Positions 24,401-39,400 of a DNA stretch of 64,000 nt are shown here, piece by piece. This DNA is from Henricia sp. BOLD:AAB3569 (lineage: Eukaryota > Echinodermata > Asteroidea > Spinulosida > Echinasteridae). The notes beneath the pieces were generated by a model. That model searched no databases. It was not told where the DNA came from and saw only the letters and a list, made by a program, of their open reading frames with translations. The stretch spans positions 62,001 to 126,000 of the forward strand of contig JBBELK010000571.1 in assembly GCA_037783545.1 (NCBI GenBank), written 5' to 3'. The position numbers and the translations under genes are program-made. The stretch's first letter is position 1, and each line of letters opens with the position of its first letter.

Positions 24401-27400
24401 GTAATGCCATTTCCACGGTAACCGCAATGCCATTTGATTTGTTATTCAAGGAAAATTTATATATTTGAACGAGGATAAACCTGTACTGTTCTGAGCTAAA
24501 TTCCAATATTATGTAATGATCATCGGCTAAAAACGCATTTGTTAAAACTGGCAAAATGACACGACAGGAAAAGTACTAGGCACTATGTTGTGCTGTCACC
24601 AAGAACGTCAGTGCCTTTTGTGTTTACATATATAGGCCATGGCCGTATGACGCATGCAGAAAATGACAGAGTCGTTCAAGTGCTGTCCTGAAGACGGTTT
24701 CATGCAAAGGGGAGTAGCTTATGCAATTTTTGAAAATGTCATAGATCGCGTGAAATTATCGCAAAATTGTTGCGCAGGTTACCCAAGAAAAAGTTGCGCA
24801 AGCGGGCTTACGCAGATGCACAAGGTTTCGAAAAATCGGCCGTTAATGCCGTACGTGCAGCCTCGGCCAAATTAAATAAACACTTACGGCCTCGTACGTC
24901 CGATCGTTATCTGTGATGGATATATCATCGACAGCCCTGAGAATGTGTGAAACGCCTTGCTTGTAGTTCAGCTGCCCTTTTCTCATCTTGGAGCGGGAAA
25001 TGTCTCCTTGTACCCACATGCTGGCTTGCTTCCTGAAAGAGAAATGGCGGGGTTAAAAGCCATGGGAAAAATGGGGGGTGGAGACACTCAAAAATCTTGA
25101 CACGATCCTTTAAGGACATCACCCCCCTCCCCCCATTTTTCCCCACGGATGTTGAGGTTTTGATACCATATTATTTCTAATTTTTTCATTACTATTCTGA
25201 AATTTCGCATTCTCAATCCATATATTTTTAAGGATATAAAAAAAAACCACCGATGTTTTCTAAACTTATGTATCAATTCCATAAAGCAGTGCAGTAATTA
25301 CACCAACCTTTTTCGTTTCCACATCCAAATTGGAGATTGCAAATTTCCTGTCTTCTTCCCATGGACAGTATTTTTGGGAGGTATTTTATATGTTAAAATA
25401 AAATTCATTTTCTGGACAAATCTGAACACGCTCCCTTAAAATGTCCTAATCTTGTCATCAAGGATACACGTTTACTCACTCTTCCAAGAAGTATTGCTGT
25501 GGTCCTATAACGGAGCCTGGCCTGGTTATCCTCAGCCAGGCTACACATTCTGCTGCCGTCATCCGAAAGTGCTTCATCATGTAGCACCCTATGAGGGTTC
25601 CCGTTCGGCCCAGGCCAGCTGAATGGAGAAAAGTATATGAATTTAACAAAGCGATTAGCATTAAACCCCAAAAGGGGCCGTCCATAAAGTACGTACGCAC
25701 GGAATTACGACTTTTTGGACCCCTCCCCACCCCCCCCTGTACACAAAATTTGTGACGTCACATAACTTAAGGCCCAAAATAACTAAGGCCCAAAAAGGGT
25801 TACAAATAGTGTGACAACATGCCTTTCTAAAAACCCTGTGTACAAATTTCCAATATACGGTCGTAACCGGGATGGCCTAAAATGTAACACAAGTGTCCTT
25901 CCCGGTTACGAGCCTATATTGGAAATTTGTACACAGGGTTTTTAGAAAGGCATGTTGTCACACTATTTGTAACTCTTTTTGGGCCTAAGTTATCTTTTCA
26001 GAACAATTGAAACTTATTTCTTTTTTTTTGAGACCAGACAAAGGTATTTCTTGGAAAATATGGTCTGTGTTGCCAAAATGCCCCTTTTACTGTGGAAAGG
26101 ACCAACATACCGATGGTGCAAAATTCACTAATAGTCGCCGCTTTGCCTAACCGTATGCAACTGAAACCTAACTATTATCTCTTAGTAGCAGCTACTAAAA
26201 AACTGAAGGTCCTACTAACTAAACATAGAACTGATTAAACTTGACAAACTCCTTGAGCTGATGATACCCTACCTTTACAATGAACTGCACTACCGCCCTC
26301 CGCGTTCTCAGATATCGTCAGAAACTGCTGTACGATGGCGTCGCTTGGCACGCTTCCGTCGATAAAGAACAGGTCGTAGTGGTCGAACCCCGCATCGGTG
26401 AACCGTCGCGCATCATATATCTTTCTGTTGAGACGCACAACTGTGGTGATGTTGTTCTTGCGGAAGTAGGGAAAGTAAGCCTCTGGTGCGTGTAAAGGGT
26501 ATCCTTTATTTATAATGAAGAAAAATAATGACGATTGAGTTTGTAAAAATGCACACACTTCCAGCAAAGATCATGGGTGGTTAAAGACAGATTACATGAT
26601 TGGAAAACTTTTAAAAACAGAAACAAAAGGATGACAGAACTAAGGAATAATGTTGACAAACTGCCTTGTAGAAATTCCAGCCACGTAGATAAAGTAATAC
26701 TTTAGAAAACCATAAAAATCCATGCATGGTTTTTGTGTTGAATGAATGGTGAAAAAATTGTCTGGGGACAATTTCTTTTAAAAACGCACCTTGTACAGTT
26801 GAAGTCAGAAGTTTACACGTGTACACCACTACCATCATCACCCAAAATGGTAAACAGGACTACCCGAACCATTGCAAGGTGTGCAAGCTATGTTTTAAGT
26901 ACTGCAAGCACGTGAGGAATTCCACAAAATCACGACTTTAGTAAAGACTGTTACAAAAATGGTGACAACGCAAGTTTAAGCACACCAGTTTTAACACAGT
27001 TGTATGTAAACTTCTGACTACAGCTGTATATAGTGGTCATCCTAGGGACCAAAAAAAACTGGCCACTATAAACAGGTGGCCTCTTTATAGAGGTTGCTTA
27101 AGCATTATACACATGACATTTGGGACCAAAGACGGGTGGCCACTATAAGCAGGTGGCCTGTTTATCAAGGTGGCCTTGATAAACAGGTTTCACTGTACCA
27201 AACACCTTTTCAAGTAAATTGTTCTTTCTTCAAAGCAACTAGCACACAGCTACTGCAAGATTAAATATAAAAACCTACGTCATGTAGTTCATTTCACCCT
27301 CTATTGTTAAACAGTTTGTAAATAATGAATTACCATTTTCTATCTTGCTTTTGGGATGGGGTCCGCTAAAGGCAAGGAATTTTCCTGGTATAATCCAGTT

Positions 27401-30400
27401 GAAGTCACCGTTTTCCACTCTCTGCAAATATTTAAAAAATTCAAAATAATTAACATACTACGTATATTAAAGAAGTATATCTCACAGAACAAGAGAGACT
27501 GTTTTAAAAACAAGTGTAACCCGTACATTATTGTTATACAAAGAATAAGAAATATGACCTACTACAAACTTCCCCCAAAATGGCAATTACAGGAATGCCT
27601 TACATGGTCATTTTGGCGCCAACATTTTGTCCAAAAACTAGGCAAAGTCGTTTTTGCATGCAAGTCCTTCATGCATTCCTATGGCAATACGCAAAGGGGT
27701 ATGACGTGTGAATATGTACACTGCCCCACCAGGCCGGCAAGGAGCGCACGAGCACGTCACTATTTCACATACATACGAAACTATAGCAGATTCAGTTTCA
27801 TTTTGGCAAACAAGTGACTCGAGACTCGGACTCGAGGAAAGTGACTCGATACTCGGACTTGGACTCGAGGCTAATGACTCGAGACTCGGACTCACACTCG
27901 AGGTTAATGACTCGAGACTCAGACTCGAGACTCGGACTCGATATTGATGACTCGACTCCAACACTGGTCTGTAATGAGCGTTTAAGTATCAACATTTGTA
28001 CGTACCTCGTAATGCTCATACTCTTCCACGTCAAATGATTCAAAATTTAGAAAATTGTTAGTTATTGCTTTGTCGATGGCTTTCAGGCAGTCCAACAGTG
28101 TAAGGTTGTATGTGCAGGCTCCGTATGATGCATCCCTGTAGATGGAACAAAAATATTACACCTAAGTGAGTTGCAGGTATACATGTACAATATAATTATT
28201 AACTTCCACTAAAATCTTTTTTTAAGCTCATGTTTAAATTGTATTTTATTTTAGTTTTGATAATTAATGTTCTTTTTTTATAGTTACTAACACCCGGTTT
28301 ACAATCGATTCGCCTTTGCCGAATCGAACTCCGCAATTTCCAAAAAGGGGAGTTGAAGCCGGGTAGGCACTAAGTGTAAACGCAAAAGGTGAATTGAAAA
28401 AGGCGGATCAGACCCGGGTCTGATTCGCCTTTTTCAAGTCACCTTTGGGGTAGGGTTGAACCCCGCAATTGCGGGGTTGAACCCTGCAATCGTCAAGGTC
28501 GCTTGTAGTGTAAACGCTACCCGAATACAGATACGGCAATTTGAGTGTCCTTGGGGCGGTGCCCGCAGTGTAGTAGATTTAATTGACCAATCTGGCACTA
28601 GTGCAGCAACACCTAATAGCTCACGCATGCGCTGCAGTTACATTTAGTGGTGACTTTTGCGGTTTCTGAAGCGAGTTGAAGCGATTTGGGGTGTAGTGTA
28701 AACGCAGCAAATGTTCAGTTTTGTGGTCGCAATAAAAATGCTGGATCTGTATCCACCTTTGCCGATTCGAGTGTAAACGCGGTGTTAGCCTTCTATAGCG
28801 TAAACAGTTTTGTAATTTAAGCTGGCTCTCATACCCCATGCTGGGGTCGCAGCGGTTAATCAACCATTCAATCAACCATTAAACATCACGCACATTCCAT
28901 ATTCATATTCACATTGTACATTATAGTGGGTTTTATGAAGCCAAGTATCTTCTACGGTACCTGAATATAAATTTACATAGGTGGGTGGCACAATAGGCAG
29001 CAGAAAGCCAGAGACACTGGGGAATCCCCTTACTCCTCACAAAACAGTGCTCTGGGATGTTTTTAGTGCGTTACACAACACACTGGACCAAAGGCTTTAC
29101 ATGTATCCCTTCCAAAGAATGGAGCAATGAAGGTTAAGTGCCTTGCTCAGGGACACAGGTATCAGTTTCACCCTAGTGTTGTGTCAACGACCCAAACCAC
29201 TTGGCCATTTACACTACACCCATACTAAAGGCCTTTTCACACTATGAACGTCCGACCCCGTGTCGAAATCTACAGGGTTCCAACCCACCAATTTATCTCA
29301 ATTCACTCCGACCCTGAAAGTAATCTTGTAGAATTTGACATTAGCACACAGTTCTTGATCTGAACAATCATTTGTAATCTAAATTTGGAAAATTTTAATT
29401 TGAATTTTCACATGGATAAAAAAAAATGTGTTAAACACTAATTGTCACCTGCATTTGCACAAAATTCCTTTTGGTTGACTGATGCTCCTATATTTTGTTA
29501 CAAATAATGGAGGTTTTTATTTTATCTCATTAAAGGTCGTATACTTGTTTGGTACCCTGAAAAATATGGCATGATTTCCACTGGTAATTGAAAGCATAGG
29601 TCGAGAAAACTACCTTGTAGAAATTTCAGCCACATAGATGCAGCAATACTTCCGAAAACCTGAAAAATCCAAGTACGGTTTTTGTGCATGAATGAATCGC
29701 TTCAAAGATGGCCTACAGGCGATCTTTGGAGATTCAAATAGTTTTGCCATTTATCTCATGAATGGGGGCAATTCAGACGAAATAATTTCACAGGATGATT
29801 ACTACCATTACCATCTTGATTCAGAAATTGTTTTGGAGGGTAATTAGCATACAAGTACACTACCTTTAAACTGCTGGTATTTCTGCTGGTATACTAATAA
29901 AAAGTATACAAATATAGCCTAAAAAGGTCTCCAATGTAACAGGGGACACTGTATCCCAACTTCATGGAATGACCCATTTTTGAACTTGTTAAACAATAAG
30001 GTACAGTAAAACAGGATATGTACAGTGTTTGGGAAAGTGTTAATTACTCTGGTTCATACACGCTGGTACCAGTAGGTTGATGGCTGAAACAGATTGGATG
30101 GCTCGTGTTGCCTAGCAACAGACAACAGGTGGCTATGGTATCACAAGTACGTACATATGTACATATTTTAGTACATATATGACACCAAATGCCCTGATCA
30201 AGTGCTACATTAAATTTGCATGGCATGACATGCTGCATTATGTACAAGGTTTAAATATTGAAGTATATTGAAGTACATGTGTACATGTACATCTACATAC
30301 ACAGTAATACATACTGTACAGCATACCTACATGTAAAAATGTACAATGCACATACAGTTGAACAAGATGGCAAATCAAATGTTAGTTGAAATGCAGACAG

Positions 30401-33400
30401 CGTTTGCCCTTAACTTTTTTCCCCAACTGGCCAACAGGGCCAGTTGGCTTAAGTCTTCACTGGCCCGTCGGCATTTCAAGTGGCCCGGTTCGAATTTCCG
30501 GTTGTTCTTTTTACACACAGTCGACCCTTTGATGTTTGCAATAACCACATTTGAGTGGAAAAATTAGGAAAATTTGGTAGTCGTGAAATTTTCCCTAGTA
30601 CAAGTTTTATTTCAACTGGACAGCCGGACCATTTGGGGAGGCTTTCCAAATGGCCCGAGATGATTTTAACTTTCATTTGGCCAATGGACCAGTGCTAATT
30701 CGAACGCTGGCCGAGTGTAGAATTTTCACAACCAAATAAACAGTGTAAGTTGACCTCAAGAACTTGCAGGACTCCACGAGACTCGTCTCCCGAGACCTCG
30801 TATAGGAGCTTAAGCATGTGAAGTTACCGTTATTTCGGTATCATTTTCTTTTAAGAAGGCTTGAAAGTCATTTTTTTACTTTTGGAAAAAGTTCATGGAG
30901 CCAAAAGTTCATGAAATTTTTAATCTGACCTTTTATTTCTGTCTCTGAGATAAACTGGTAACCTTGGACGTAATATAAAAACCACGCATCGCTGGTAGTT
31001 CGCAAGTGGCACGGATATTTGTGCGCATATATTTGTGCGCATGTATTTGACGCGAATATGTTGCATTATACATGTAGCCCTTTTCGAAACCACTTTCAAA
31101 CAGAAGTGAATGTTGAAGTTGAAACCAGATATTTGGTTAAGCCACATTTATATAAATTTCTGAGATGCACCAAGCCATAAGGTACTTGCAAACCGGAAAC
31201 GAAAGGTCAAACATTTTAATTTGTTTTTGACAAGTTCAGACAACATTTTCTTCATTTTATTTATTGAATCGGTAGAATTTAAGGTGCCTTTTCCATTTAT
31301 TGGCGTTTGGGCACTGACAAACGCAGTACGGTAAAGTGATAATTCAAAGAAGATCGTCACAACGTTAAAACCCCTTCGGCATTCCCTGACTAGTCCCCAG
31401 AAGTGTGACCTGCCGCTAGACTTACACGGTCTATTACATGAACCGTACTACATGTACATATAATTTATTGTTCAAATTACAACATGGTGAATAGCCTCAA
31501 GCAGCAATAACCTAATTCAATTTATCACATGTACAATGTTTGTATACAAGACACCTAGCGTACACAAACAGCAGTATTTCACATTCATTGAAGGTAGTAT
31601 ACATGTACATGTAACGTACATGTACATGTAACGTACATGTACGTTTAACGTATTTTACCTGTATTATTAATTTCGCACAAAATGTTTGGACCTTGAACAA
31701 ACTAATTTTGTAGTTCAAAGTGTAGCGGTACTTTATTTTTAGTATTTAATTGAAATAGGGCTACATTTACTCTACAGTGCATACAACACACGTTTTAAAG
31801 TTCATATCAGCGCAATAATGGTAAACTATGTACACATGCACAGGTACAGGTACATGTACATGTACAGGGAAATTATTGTGCTATTTCTAAAATAGTGCAG
31901 TAAACTTTGTTAGTGCTCACATACATCTACTGATTGAGCAAAATATATTTACAGCCCTATTCCCTCCTGTTTTGTGTCATAAATGTGTTTTTCTTCATGA
32001 TCACGTCGCGATTCCAACCTGTCCGCCATGTTTTACTACTCGCGGTTACTAGGTGACGTCATTACACCGCGCCTTCCACCACAGACCCGCCCGCGAGCTT
32101 AGTAGTGTAAGCCTCTAGGGGAGTATCACATGATGGCTAAAAAAAAAATGCTCCAGTGTAAGTTGGTGTTCCACGAGGGAAGCATCTCGTACGCACCTAT
32201 AATGCGGCGCGTGCATACTCCCGTATCTTTCCCGACTCCCGTATCTTTCCCGACTCCCGTATCTTTCCCGACTCCCGTATCTTTCCCGACTCCCGTATCT
32301 TTCCCGACTCCCGTATCTTTCCCGACTCCCGTATCTTTCCCGACTCCCGTATCTTTCCCGACTCCCGTTTCCATGTGCAACCGACAATCAGACCTTGTGG
32401 CCATTTTGAGGGTGAAAACTGTTGCATTTGTTGGGCGTGTGTAGGCCGGAAACATTAGGAAATGTGATGCCTGCTAAACCTATTAGACCATAAATATCAC
32501 CTGTCGCATCCACATTTATTTTTTTTGGATATTTAAAGATAGTATACCGTACATGATTGGTAAACTGTTAAAAAAAGTTTTATCCCCCTGTGTGATTGAA
32601 GATATGCATGATAAAAACCAACCTGAGCAAAACCAGCTCCGTACTTTGTCTAACTTTTGAGAAAACAGTCAAAAGAGGGTTTGCAGTCATTTCGCCCCAA
32701 AACCACTTCGCCCTGAACCTTTTTGCCCTGAACCACGGCCTGTGCACATAGTGGTTTTAGGGCAAAGTGGCATTTGGGCGATGTAGTGTTTGGACGAAGT
32801 AATTTGGGGCGAAATGGCACTCGGGCGAAGTGGTTTTGGGCGAAATGGCACTTGGGCGAAATGGTTTTGGGGCGAATTGAATTTTCGTCTCATATCTCAA
32901 AGACTATAGCACTTCAGACAAAACCATTTCAGGGGAAGTTTTCTACGGTCATCATGTTTATATTGTGTAAGTTAGGCGTAAATCTGTGAACATTTCTGAT
33001 TTCGAGATTACCAATCATGTATACTGCCTTTAAGGTTCAAGTCACTCGGACTAAGCACTGCCTCACTTGATTCACAATCTAAATCAGTACATGTAGTCCA
33101 ATTTACAATGTACAAACATTTTACGCATGACACTGACAGTTATCATACGCCCTTACAAAACAAACAAACACCCATTCAAAACATATCAAGTGATGACCTA
33201 CAGATAGACATGTGAAAGTTTTGACTCATAACAATACTGTCCATCTGTACTGTGCTCACTGCTCAGGGTTAATTTTACCTTGCGAAATCAGTTCGACAGA
33301 TTTTTTTTTTCTTTTGGATTTCGTTTTTATGTAATAATCATATAAAATACCTCCCCAGGAAATCTGCAATCTTAAATTTGGATATGGAAGCAAAAAGGTT

Positions 33401-36400
33401 GGTGTAATTGTTGCAACGTGATTAGGAATCCACCTAAACTATGTAATAACGCCCTGTATCGCTCGATTCTTAATTCCGGTACCCAATTTATAAATGTGTC
33501 ATGGACGCTTGTGTTCTGTGCTGCTTGACCCTGGACTAGCTCCGGTCAGCTGGCGGGTACACATGCAAGTTTTCAGTTCCGTTGCAACCAAATTGGAAAT
33601 TGTTTATACTTTTACTCATAATGCACTCAAGTCTTGTTGTTATTTTAATGAAGTTTGACTCGTGTTTTACAAATGAAAGGGTAAAAACTTTGTTTTATTT
33701 ATTTGTTTGTTTGTCTTTTGTGCTAATTATAGCCTACTCTGTATTCTTGTGATTAAAACAGTAGAACAGCCGTGTTATTAACAAAATAATTCATGAGCAT
33801 ACATGTAGGCTTTCGTAGCAACAACTATTTCTTCAGATGCAATTTAACTAGATTTCACCTTCATTGGTCCTGATCAGGAACAATATGCCTTATAATTCAA
33901 GGGCTGTGGCCTTCACTTGCAAACGATATATCTTTTGTAACTCTAGACAAACAAAGACTTTGTGTACCGGGGGTATGTACTGTAGGTGGAGTTCACTACA
34001 TGCAGTGAAGCGTTAAAAATGTTCCATGCTGATGAAAAGTGCCATACGTGTAGTACTTGTGAATTTCATTTCAATGCCAAACAATTGTTCTACCGTATTT
34101 ACTATGTCTTTACTATGTCAAATACATTGTACATGTACATTGTACTGTAGCAAATGGCACACTTTCAGTTTCATTGTGTATGTACATGTATAGTACAATA
34201 CCGGTAGGTGTACATGTAGCTATTTTTCTACAGAAGCACAGAGATGTCATAAAATTATGAACATCCTGCAGCATCCTGTAAAGTGGTGTTCCCATTGGAC
34301 TCATTTTGGTAAAACTCCCGTGGTTGTGCGAGATAACTAGATTTAGGCTAATGGGGACGCACGGAGAATTAGCGTCCAAGTAAATTTACCGCGACCGAGA
34401 TGTAAAAGTTACAGGGCGAGAGAGGCCGCTGAAACTTTCCGCTCAGCCGCGGGAGTTTTACAGGGCCCTCGAAAAGTCCAATGGGAACAGTTTCGCCCTG
34501 TAAAATGAACACGACCCTGCTGTAAACTATGGCCTGCACGGCAAAAGTTTACTGCAAAGTCGCGGTAGCTTTCCGCATGGGCACTGAAAGCAATTGCATA
34601 TGAGAACGCATGGGAAGATTACACGAAGGAATGTTACCGAAGGTCGCGGTAACTTTCCGCGAGGCAGCGGAAAAGAAAGTCCAATGGGAACATGCCTTAA
34701 GCCTTATTTATCTTGCTCCCCGACCCACCCAAAATCACTAATTTTATCTGATGATTATTATTATCACTTTCTGGTACTGAAACTAAGGATTCCTCAAAAG
34801 CGCCCATTGCACTGTCGCTCGCAAGCGTGAGGAAACCCATGAGGAGAAGACGATGAATTAGAAACAGCCAGAGACACCAGGGGATCCCCTTGCTCTTCAC
34901 GAAAGAATGCTCTGGGATTTTTAAAGTGCGTTACCTAACACACTGGACCAACGGCTTTACATCCCTTCTGAAGGATGGAGCAAGTGTATCCTTCCAGTAG
35001 AAACAGCCTTAAATGGTTATTTGACAAATGACAAATTAAAACCTGCTCGAAAAAGGTTTTTACCGGTGCGCACAACGGTATTTTGCCAGTAGAAACAGCC
35101 GATAACGCTTTTTAATAAGCGCATCATTCCAACTACTGTGCGCACGCATCACAAAACCGGTATTTTGTCTCAGTAGAAACAGCCAAGATACCGGTTGAAG
35201 GCATTGCACACAAAAACCATTTATGCCGGTGCTCTCATTAAAAACAGGCTACAGGATATATAAGATGACTGACCTGAATGGTAGATGTGGAGGATTCGTT
35301 CCTGCAACGAGTGGTCGATAGGCCTCTTCTGGTGTTTTCTTCAAATATATAACCTACAGATGAGATAAATGCAATTATTATTTTAAAATTATAAGCATCA
35401 CCACCTTATGGGGACACGCAGATAATGCTGGATTCTTGTACAGCACACATATGTCTACCCTACAGGGTACTACTCCTTGCGCTTTTGTCTTTATTACCGC
35501 TGCCATCAGGAAATCACCAGAACCATTTTGCTTCAACTACATGTAGGTGGCTACCCGGCCAAGGCGCACAACCCTATTGGCAGTTAGATTATGGCATTCC
35601 CCCTAACAGCTCCCCAAATATCACTTGGGTTGATGAGGCGATTGAGATTAAGTGTCTTGGCCATGGCTACAAACATGTTGGAACAAGTGGGGCTCGAACC
35701 CACTGGTGTAATATCACTGCACTGCTTTATGTAACCGGATAATTTATTTTACAAAACATAGGTCGTTTTTAACGATATCGTAGAAAATATACGGATTAAT
35801 TCTGAGATTTCAGAATGGTAATAAAACAAATATGACAAATGATATGGTATCAAAATCTCAATACCCACGGGAAAATGGGGGAGGGGGGCAAAAATGTGAT
35901 CTGGACAGTGGACACATATTACATTTTTTAGACCCCATTTTTTCCATGGATGTTGGGCAGTTATTTTGATACCATATTTTTCTCATTACTATTGTGAAAT
36001 TTCATGCTCACAATTCACATATTTTTAAGGATATCATCAACAAACCACGGATGTCTACTCTTGTAAACTAATTTTTCCGGCTACATAACAGTGCCAGCAG
36101 TAATTACGCCAACATTTTTGGTTCCACATCCAAATTGGAGATTGCAAATTTCCCGTTTTCTCCCCATGGATATAGTATTTTTGGGGGAGGCATGATTTTA
36201 TATGATTGTTGGGTTATAACGAATTCCATTTTCTGGAATAATCGGAACAAGTTTCTTTAAAAGCAATGTGGGTCACAAATAGTTACTTACTGAGTAGGCT
36301 CCTACAAGGTAGGCTGCGTTGGCACGTTTCTTGGCATCAAACGACGTGTAGTGGACTATCTTCTTCTTGGCTAATGATAGGGACTATTGAAAATTAAAAT

Positions 36401-39400
36401 AAGAATAAATTCGGAAAGCTGGAAAAACTGACAAAAGTGGTGTTCCCATTGGACTTTTTTTGTTAAACTACCATGGTTGCTCAGTAGAATTACAAAACGG
36501 GGATACACAGAGAACTAGCGTCTGAGAGGGGCCGCGGAAAATTTACGCGCAGCCGCGGTAGTTTTACAGAGCTGTATTTTAGTCCAGTGGGAACAGTTAT
36601 CGTCCTGTAAAAATAACATGACCCTGCAGAAAATAAGAATGGGCTTGTACAGGGAAACTTTACAGCGGGGTCGTTATAACTTTCTGCTTGGGCACTGAAA
36701 ACAAATGGCAAATGAGAACGCACGGAAATATTACACCAAGGAAAGTTACTCCAAAGTAGCGGAAAACAAAGTCCAATGGGAACATGCCTATAGACATATA
36801 GAATGTCACGTACGGGGTAGTTGTTTGAACATCCCAAAAAAATGTACGCTTTGCGGTCAGACGCTGTACATGTACGACAAATAATTAAAATGATGCATCC
36901 GTGGTCACAGCACTGCTTCCTGGGGCCAATTTTATGGCGCTGATAAGCAAAAAATTTGCTTAGCACAGAATTTCTTGATAGACTTATTTCGAATTAACTT
37001 CAATCAGAAATATTGTCAAACAAGTGTTCGTATTTTTTATCAGATTTTTACATAGGCCAAACAAAATAAATGGTGCGTTTACGGTAACGGCCTAAAAAAA
37101 TCCAGGTAGGTAGGTAGGAAAATAATTTTATTTTTTCATTTTTTTTACATTTCAGTTCATGCATTTGCATGTTGTTTTGCAATGTTTGAAACTCACTATT
37201 AACCATGTTCATGTACAAGTGCAGAAAATGTTATGTTCATTGGAAATTATTGCAAATAGTGCTCATTTAAAGTTATCAACTTGAAAAATGGCAATAAAAA
37301 GTTACCGTAAACACACCATTTATTTTGTTTGGCCTTATCAGTATTTGTACGTACCAATACTGCATGGGAATTTAAAAACAATAATTAATAAATAAAAAAA
37401 TATGATAAAGCTGCACATACCTTTAATTTTTTGTTGACTTTACAACAGTATCTGTACAGCTGGCCCAGATTCAAGGGCCCAAAGTCTGCATAGAAGCTGA
37501 AAAACAAAGATTGAAATATCGGGTGTTAGATTCACAGCGTAGGCATAAACAGGAAGACACCACTCATTTGAGTGAACTTGCATAATTGAGTTAAACCGAT
37601 CAAAATCCATTCTTTAATTGGTTGATTTTTACATTAAAGGGCCCCTTATTTAGGATTTTTATCAATGAAATCTATGCTTTAAAACCACTCTACTCAGTTA
37701 AAGTCATAAAAATCCTATTTGGAGCTTGCTTTGGGGGTTAAAACAAAGGTTTTTAGTTTTTATGCTAATGCAAATATGCATATTCATGACCAAGGTCACT
37801 ATGTCACAAGAGGCAAACGCAGGAAAATCACATTCAACTGTGCACAAAAGATTCTACTTTTTTCTCAATTTTCCTGAAACTTTTGTAATCCATGGCTGTT
37901 TGAGTTTGTTTTACATGTTGCCTGCTGTAAGCCATGACAAAACAAGTCCAACTTGAAGTCTTATGTTTTTTCTTAACTTTTCCCTTCTGTCTTCCTTATG
38001 TGATGCACTCAAAACAGCGCCCTCTGTCTGTGATTTATTGCAGTGAAATCTTCAAAGTTAAAAAAGGCCACCTTTTATTGATTTTACATCCAAACGAATG
38101 TATGTCTTGCTGAACAAGTAATCCGTCATTATGAAGCAAAGCTTAGGCACAAAGTTGTTTAGAAAAACTTTTTAAAACAGGAACAACAGCATTTAACAGA
38201 AGAATATGTTGATAAACTGCCTTGTAGAAATTTCAGCCACATACCAGTATGTAGAGTAATACCTGTACTTCAGAAAACCTTTATTTTAAAAATGGTTTTG
38301 TGTTGAATGAATGGTAAAGAAAAAATATTCTACAGATTAAGTGCCTTTAGTTGGCAATTTCTCCCACAAAGGTACCATTTTACACGGGGAAATAATCATG
38401 TGGTGTTTGGTATCGTTGCTATATCAACACTTTTAGTCAACACATTTTTGTCAACTTGGGAAGTAAAATTTTGGTACAACGTAATGCACGTATCAGTTGT
38501 ATGACGCACTATACGACCCCCGGAAATGGTGCGTCACTTTACCGAGGTGTGTTACTTTCTCATGTACCATGCCGCACCCCTGTGTCACAAAAGTGACGGA
38601 CCTTTGCCACACAATGACGGTACCCTCAGTCAATTTTGTGACGCACCATTGATTTATTCTGACCATGACTGTCTTAAATGACGCACCCCCATAGTCATAC
38701 ATCATCGTTGACTGAACTGGTGGTAAATGACGCACCCATGACGCACCTCTCCCGGGGGTCGTATAGTGCGTCATACAACTGATATGTGCATAACTACAAA
38801 TGATGTACTGGGGTTTTAATAGTACTAGCTAAGTCATCCTGGCGACAAACGTCTTTTTGCATGTAGCATGCTTATGGCATTTATTCAATTTCAGGAAAAA
38901 TAGCCCTGGTGATCTTTCAGAAATGCTACTTTTGCCATGGAGTCCTTTATTTCATGGTGTCCCTGTAATTTCGAGGCAATCAAGGGCAATTTTTGCAGTG
39001 TTTCCTGCCCCCCTTTTACGGTGAATTTCTAAGCCTAGCGACTAGCGTACATTGTGTACATCGACATTGCAACTGGAAGCAACTCAACTCATCAGTGGCT
39101 GTCGTAGCGCGTTCATCAACAGCAACTGATCAGTTGCGCACTAGCAGCAACTGGGAGCATTCAGCCATGTCTACATTTCCAGAGCGCGCACATCAATACG
39201 GCAATTCGGTAAAGCCTGGAGTACATTTACCTCGCAACTGGAAGCAACTGTTGCTTGCAGTTGCCGTCAATGTACGCACACATGATTAGATGCACGCGAG
39301 CAACTGACACGTAGTACACGTATGACGTATATCGACGCAACTGACCGCAACTGGGTACAACTAGTTGCCAGAAAGTAGAACATGAGCAACTCGCGGCACA

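Noticed and set aside
32115-32455. Hexapeptide-repeat proteins (SFPTPV, GSRERY, GVGKDT)
   Set aside because: An 18-bp unit leaves several frames open on both strands at once; no flanking exon or signal supports coding.
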